Source of the DNA: Pseudomonadota bacterium
GTDB lineage: Bacteria; Pseudomonadota; Gammaproteobacteria; Steroidobacterales; Steroidobacteraceae
DNA: 9,016 bases
Direction: 5' to 3'
Assembly (NCBI GenBank): GCA_023391335.1
Contig: JAEWBG010000119.1
Coordinates: 1 to 9,016 of the forward strand
Within the stretch, counting starts at the first letter, position 1. Each line of letters begins with the position of its first letter. The translations under genes were made by a program, and so were the position numbers. This document shows, piece by piece, positions 5,401 to 9,016 of the stretch. The notes below the pieces were generated by a model, which worked only from the letters and a program-made list of their open reading frames with translations, was not told the DNA's origin and did no database searches.

Positions 5401-6702
5401 TCACAAATTTCTAATCAATGCATCCGCGAACTCGCTGCACTTCACTTCTTTCGCGCCTTCCATCAAGCGCGCGAAGTCATAAGTGACGGTCTTCTGCGCA
5501 ATGGTTTTGTCCATCGCACTGATGATTGCGTCGGCTGCTTCGGTCCAGCCCATGTAACGCAGCATCATTTCACCCGAGAGAATGACGGAGCCTGGATTCA
5601 CTTTGTCCTGGTTCGCGTATTTCGGAGCGGTGCCGTGCGTCGCTTCGAACACTGCGTGGCCGGTGACGTAGTTGATGTTGCCGCCCGGCGCGATGCCGAT
5701 GCCGCCAACTTGAGCGGCGAGGGCGTCCGAGAGGTAATCGCCATTCAAATTCATGGTGGCGATCACATCGAACTCATTGGGACGCGTGAGCACTTGCTGC
5801 AACACGATGTCGGCAATCGCGTCTTTGACGATGATCTTGCCGGCCTTCTTCGCCGCGTCTTGCTCTTCGTTCGCTGCCTTTTCGCCTTTCGCGGCCTTGG
5901 TGCGTTCCCACTGATCCCACGAGTACGTGTGGGCTGCGAATTCCTTTTCTGCCAATGCGTAGGCCCAATTGCGGAAGCCACCTTCCGTGAACTTCATGAT
6001 GTTGCCCTTGTGCACGATGGTGACGCTCGTGCGCTTGTTGGCAATGGCGTATTCCAAGGCGGAGCGGAACAAGCGCTCAGTGCCTTCCTGCGATACGGGC
6101 TTGATGCCGATCCCGGAAGTGTTCGGGAAGCGGATCTTCGCGTACTGCTTCGGGAAAGCTTCCTGGAAGAGCTGCATGAATTTCTTGTTCTCGGCCGAGC
6201 CGGCTTCGAATTCGATACCGGCATAAATGTCCTCCGTGTTTTCGCGGAAGATGACCATGTCGACTTTCTCGGGTGCCTTGACGGGCGAAGGTACGCCCTT
6301 GAACCAACGCACCGGGCGCAAGCACACGTACAGATCGAGCATCTGTCGTAGCGCGACGTTCAAGGAGCGAATGCCGCCGCCGATCGGGGTGGTCAGAGGA
6401 CCTTTGATCGAAACAAGATATTCGCGGCAGGCTTCGACGGTTTCATCCGGGAGCCAGGTATTCAGTTGGTCGAAAGATTTCTGACCGGCGAGCACTTCCA
6501 TCCACTGAATCTTGCGTTTGCCGCCGTAAGCTTTTTGCACGGCTGCGTCGAGCACGCGGACCGATGCGCGCCAGATATCTGGGCCGGTGCCGTCGCCTTC
6601 GATGAAGGGGACGATGGGTTGGTCCGGCACATTCAGTTTGCCGTTTTGGATCGTGATCTTTTGGCCCTGCGGGGGCACGTTCGGTTTGAACGCTGTCGGC
6701 AT
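5401..6702 (-). CDS. icd: Isocitrate dehydrogenase, NADP-dependent
   Basis: This cytoplasmic TCA-cycle enzyme converts isocitrate to 2-oxoglutarate and CO2 with NADP+ as acceptor. The 433-aa product aligns throughout with the E. coli type (416 aa). Visible sites are Ser113 in GGIRSLNVALRQ (the isocitrate-binding serine that AceK phosphorylates in E. coli), Arg119, Arg129, Tyr160 in ENTEDIYAG, Lys232 in VHKGNIMKFTEG, and Asp298, Asp322 and Asp326 in the metal-binding region (NLNGDYLSDALAA). NADP choice is supported by Lys361-Tyr362 in HGTAPKYANQDKVNPGS and by Tyr408 and Arg412. Much of the extra length is an Ala/Lys/Glu-rich stretch at about 266-289, where E. coli has a shorter loop. GGAG lies 8 nt before the ATG. 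The gene stands alone, with its own terminator. Confidence 0.98.
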   Translation of the reverse strand: MPTAFKPNVPPQGQKITIQNGKLNVPDQPIVPFIEGDGTGPDIWRASVRVLDAAVQKAYGGKRKIQWMEVLAGQKSFDQLNTWLPDETVEACREYLVSIKGPLTTPIGGGIRSLNVALRQMLDLYVCLRPVRWFKGVPSPVKAPEKVDMVIFRENTEDIYAGIEFEAGSAENKKFMQLFQEAFPKQYAKIRFPNTSGIGIKPVSQEGTERLFRSALEYAIANKRTSVTIVHKGNIMKFTEGGFRNWAYALAEKEFAAHTYSWDQWERTKAAKGEKAANEEQDAAKKAGKIIVKDAIADIVLQQVLTRPNEFDVIATMNLNGDYLSDALAAQVGGIGIAPGGNINYVTGHAVFEATHGTAPKYANQDKVNPGSVILSGEMMLRYMGWTEAADAIISAMDKTIAQKTVTYDFARLMEGAKEVKCSEFADALIRNL

Positions 6703-7028
6703 CGAAAGGACTCCGTGGACGACGGGGAATTAGCGGGGTGCGGATGCTAGCACAGCGCTCGCTTCGTTCGGCGGCTGTGGTTAGTGATTTGTCAGAAGTT
6801 CGTCATGTCTTGGATGCGACGAGACAGGTGTCAGAACCCATTTTCCGGACCGGCCGCGAGTACTTCCATGTAGGCCTGCGGCGAAACACGTCGTGTGTTT
6901 CGACGCTCCGGAAAATGGGTTCTGACACCTTTCTCGTCGAGAGCGGTCTTCGCTGCGCACGTACGCTGGTTACGCCATTTGCGATTGTGGTGTCGATGCG
7001 AGCGCTGTTGGGTGGGTGAGGACGGAGA
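6703..7028. other. 326-bp gap between icd and the histidine kinase gene
   Basis: The gap must contain the icd promoter (minus strand); I see no strong -35/-10 pair, only loose matches such as CTGACA and TAGCAT at poor spacing. Its middle, 6817-6939, is the inverted-repeat element listed separately. No coding sequence, tRNA or canonical terminator for the kinase transcript is visible in 6940-7028. Confidence 0.6.
6817..6939. repeat. MITE/REP-like element with 33-bp inverted arms
   Basis: The left arm, 6817-6849, and the right arm, 6907-6939, are inverted copies with one mismatch in 33 bp (6825 against 6931). The inner 24 bp of each arm (6826-6849 and 6907-6930) are perfect and begin AGGTGTCAGAACCC. 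Between the arms is a second perfect hairpin, 6882-6902 (CGAAACAC-GTCGT-GTGTTTCG), and a GCCGC/GCGGC pair (6853-6857, 6878-6882). No transposase gene and no clear target duplication are present. GGTGTCAGA-type ends resemble those near REP-associated transposases in some proteobacteria, so a non-autonomous mobile or REP-derived element is the best reading. Confidence 0.8.
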
Positions 7029-8345
7029 CTACGCGTTCAGTGCAGTCTTAGATTTTTCGAACTGCAAAGTGGTGCGCACGCCGGCGTCGGTGTTTTCCAG
7101 CTGTAAAGACCAGCCATAGCGTTCGCAGATGCGGCGTACCAAGTACAAACCCATGCCGTGGCCGGCCGGGTGTGTGGTGAAGCGGCGAGGTGAAGGGGAG
7201 AGTGAATCGGCGGGCAGCAGTCCGCTATTTTCGATTGTCAGCGTTGCACCCGTCACTCGACACAGCACGCGTTCGCCGGTGCCGTGTTGAATGGCGTTTC
7301 GGATCAGATTGCTGATCGCCATTACGATCATGCTTTCGGGCGCGCTGACCATGCGCGATCCCGCATGATGGTCGACGACGATCTGTTTCTCGGGCGCTAC
7401 GGCACTTTGATCTTCCACGACGCGGGTGAGAATGACGCCGATGTCGCATTCGGGTGAGGTCTCCGCGGAAGGTTCGCGTGAGAGAGCCAGCAGTGCGTCG
7501 GTGAACTCACTCATTTCGCGCACGGCGCGATGGATGCGCGCGAGTGCTTTTGCAGCATTGGGTTGATTCGCCGACTGTGCTTCAAGCAACTCGACGGCGC
7601 CGCGCATTACTGCAAGCGGAGTCCTGAGCTCGTGACTCGCTGTAGACGTGAATGATTGCTCGCGTTCGACGAAGCCATCCAGTCGTTCCATGAACATATC
7701 GACTGATCGCGCGATCGGCTCAAGTTCATTGCCGGCGAATTCAGCGCCAATGCGCACATGGCGTTCGCCTGGATCGATTTGCGTCAGGCGATCGGCAAGC
7801 GCAGTCACGGGTTCGACAAGCCTGCGTGATATCGCCGTGGCGGCAACGCCTGCGATCAGAACGATGGCCGCGACGCCGAGCGCCAGTACGAACAATGCGA
7901 TGTTTTCCTGAGTCGCATGCGTGGTGACGTCGTAGGTGATGTACAAGCGGCCAAATTCGCCATCGCGGACCAGCACATCGAGCAGGCGGCCGTCCGAGCG
8001 TACACGATGCATTTCTCCCGGCGGCAAACGAGCGATATGTCGCGGCAACTCTGCCAAATCGCTGGGCCGGTAGATTCGCAGACGAGCTGAACGCAACGGT
8101 TCGGCGCCGCGATCCACGCGCATACGTTGTTCGAAGTGGGTGAGTTCTTCGGAGAGCAGATCGAGCGTGATGTTGCGCTTCAAACGTTCATCGGCCAGAT
8201 GCGCCCACGCGGCCAACAACAGACCTGCACTCGCGACGAGCGCAATCATCGTGCCCGCGATGCGTGCGCGCAAACTCAGTTGCGCGTACCACGAACGCAA
8301 GCTACGAACGAGCGGGATCCGCTGAAAGTCGGTAACCCGTACCAT
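7029..8345 (-). CDS. Sensor histidine kinase (HAMP, HisKA, HATPase)
   Basis: This 438-aa inner-membrane kinase should phosphorylate the response regulator encoded just upstream. It has a first membrane helix (about 29-50), a periplasmic sensor region (about 51-147), a second helix (about 148-172), a HAMP linker (about 173-225) and HisKA with His238 in the FTSTASHELRTPLAVMRG H-box. The ATPase domain has the N-box NLIRNAIQHG (346-355) and a glycine box GHGMGLYLVRRICERYG (395-411). The usual DxGxG box is degenerate, read as IENSGLL (371-377), and the ATP lid is short. The ATG at 8345 overlaps the regulator gene by 44 bp and has no good Shine-Dalgarno sequence, so the exact start is uncertain; a TTG at 8300, just after the regulator stop, is another option. 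The signal sensed cannot be told from sequence. Confidence 0.93.
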   Translation of the reverse strand: MVRVTDFQRIPLVRSLRSWYAQLSLRARIAGTMIALVASAGLLLAAWAHLADERLKRNITLDLLSEELTHFEQRMRVDRGAEPLRSARLRIYRPSDLAELPRHIARLPPGEMHRVRSDGRLLDVLVRDGEFGRLYITYDVTTHATQENIALFVLALGVAAIVLIAGVAATAISRRLVEPVTALADRLTQIDPGERHVRIGAEFAGNELEPIARSVDMFMERLDGFVEREQSFTSTASHELRTPLAVMRGAVELLEAQSANQPNAAKALARIHRAVREMSEFTDALLALSREPSAETSPECDIGVILTRVVEDQSAVAPEKQIVVDHHAGSRMVSAPESMIVMAISNLIRNAIQHGTGERVLCRVTGATLTIENSGLLPADSLSPSPRRFTTHPAGHGMGLYLVRRICERYGWSLQLENTDAGVRTTLQFEKSKTALNA

Positions 8346-8991
8346 GGATCGTATGAAGGAGTTTTAGGGAATAGTTCTTGTCGATGGCCGCACGCAGTGC
8401 ATGCATGTGGGCGCGCAGAAAATCGCCTTGCGGAGGGTGATCGCCCCAAAGCTCGCGTTCGAGTTCCGCGCGCGTCACCACCCGATTGCTGTTTTGCATG
8501 AGCACCATCAGCAAGCGCCGAGTCGTGGGATTGAGTTTGATGCGTTCGCCTTCGCGTTCGGCCTCGAGCGTGTCGAGATCGAACTTGAGATCGCCGACCT
8601 GCAACCATCGATGCGTCGGAGGTGCCACGCTCGCGCGTCGCACGAGCGCTTTCAATCTTGCGTCCAATTCCGCCAGCGAAAAGGGTTTGACCAAGTAGTC
8701 GTCGGCGCCGGCTTCAAAGCCTTCGATCTTGTCGGTGATGAGATCCTTCGCGGTCAGCATCAATATCGGCACCCGAGTGTGCCCTGCTTGGCGAAGCTGC
8801 CTGCAAATCGATAGTCCATCGAGGCCCGGCAACATGATGTCGAGGATGATGGCATCGAAAGTGTTGCCCATCGCGCGCTCCAGACCTTTCACGCCATTGT
8901 TCTCATGATCGACGCTGTCGCCTCGGGCAGCGAAAAACTCGCACACGTTATCGGCGAGATCTTGATGGTCTTCGATGAGGAGGAGGTGCAT
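8302..8991 (-). CDS. OmpR/PhoB-family response regulator
   Basis: This 229-aa DNA-binding transcription factor is controlled by phosphorylation. The receiver domain (about 1-118) has the acidic pair Glu7-Asp8, the phospho-acceptor Asp51 in AIILDIMLPGLDG, Thr80 in LMLTAKD and Lys102 in DDYLVKPFSLAEL. The winged-helix domain (about 130-225) has the recognition helix near FLRAHMHALRAAID and the wing LLHTIHGTGYRLS. It resembles the QseB/ColR type in layout, but its targets are unknown. The kinase gene overlaps its 3' end by 44 bp, so the two are a single translation-coupled unit. The ATG at 8991 opens MHLLLIEDH, the usual receiver start. No Shine-Dalgarno sequence is visible in the 25 bp before it, which are C-rich on the coding strand. 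The promoter lies beyond the window edge or within this repeat. Confidence 0.95.
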   Translation of the reverse strand: MHLLLIEDHQDLADNVCEFFAARGDSVDHENNGVKGLERAMGNTFDAIILDIMLPGLDGLSICRQLRQAGHTRVPILMLTAKDLITDKIEGFEAGADDYLVKPFSLAELDARLKALVRRASVAPPTHRWLQVGDLKFDLDTLEAEREGERIKLNPTTRRLLMVLMQNSNRVVTRAELERELWGDHPPQGDFLRAHMHALRAAIDKNYSLKLLHTIHGTGYRLSADPARS

Positions 8992-8998
8992 GGGGGCG

Positions 8999-9016
8999 GG
9001 GAACTGGGAACTGGGA
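8999..9016. repeat. Start of a GGGAACT heptad tandem repeat
   Basis: On the plus strand two full GGGAACT units and a partial third (8999-9005, 9006-9012, 9013-9016) run into the window edge, just 8 bp before the response regulator start. Short GGGAA-type heptad arrays occur in intergenic regions of some Xanthomonadales genomes. The total length cannot be seen here. Confidence 0.6.

Noticed and set aside
5290..6351. Long plus-strand open frame (353 aa) opposite icd
   Set aside because: It lies antisense to a fully conserved icd, starts inside the terminator hairpin and shows no recognisable domain; it is a by-product of icd codon bias.
6817..6939. The inverted repeat as an intrinsic terminator of the kinase operon
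   Set aside because: The stem is long enough but no T-run follows on the minus strand, and the nested structure with GGTGTCAGA ends fits a repeat element better.

Overview
The window looks like a piece of a moderately GC-rich gammaproteobacterial chromosome. The evidence is an E. coli-type NADP-isocitrate dehydrogenase, a hemP-tonB-PepSY-receptor iron cluster, an OmpR-family two-component pair and a DUF2905 protein. The exact lineage is not determinable by eye. The repeat styles (a GGTGTCAGAACCC-ended inverted repeat and GGGAACT heptads) fit Xanthomonadales/Steroidobacter-like bacteria, but that placement is only a guess.

Layout. Positions 1-445 hold the leader-distal end of a CRISPR array: one partial and six full 36-bp repeats with six 35-37-bp spacers. 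The last repeat is degenerate, so the leader and any cas genes should lie to the left of position 1. Positions 488-4325 hold an iron-uptake cluster on the minus strand, read in the order hemP, tonB, PepSY-type membrane protein, TonB-dependent siderophore receptor. A Fur-box-like site overlaps a plausible hemP promoter. Next are a small DUF2905 membrane protein (minus) and a divergent small secreted protein (plus). A strong hairpin terminator at 5295-5325 ends icd, which occupies 5401-6702 (minus). The 326-bp gap upstream of icd contains a MITE/REP-like element with 33-bp inverted arms. The right end is a response regulator-histidine kinase pair on the minus strand, with the two reading frames overlapping by 44 bp. 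The sequence before the regulator gene begins a GGGAACT tandem repeat that is cut by the window edge.

How the genes work together. The receptor would bind a ferric siderophore at the outer membrane. The cluster's own TonB would energise uptake, with ExbB/ExbD supplied from elsewhere. The PepSY-type inner-membrane protein resembles proteins implicated in ferric-siderophore reduction, and HemP is a small iron- or heme-linked accessory. Fur would shut the unit off when iron is plentiful. The two-component pair has no recognisable signal from sequence, and icd is housekeeping. I found no convincing new multi-gene system. The most interesting signals are non-coding: the CRISPR tail, the leader hairpin at the receptor start codon, the inverted-repeat element and the almost leaderless Fur-covered hemP promoter.
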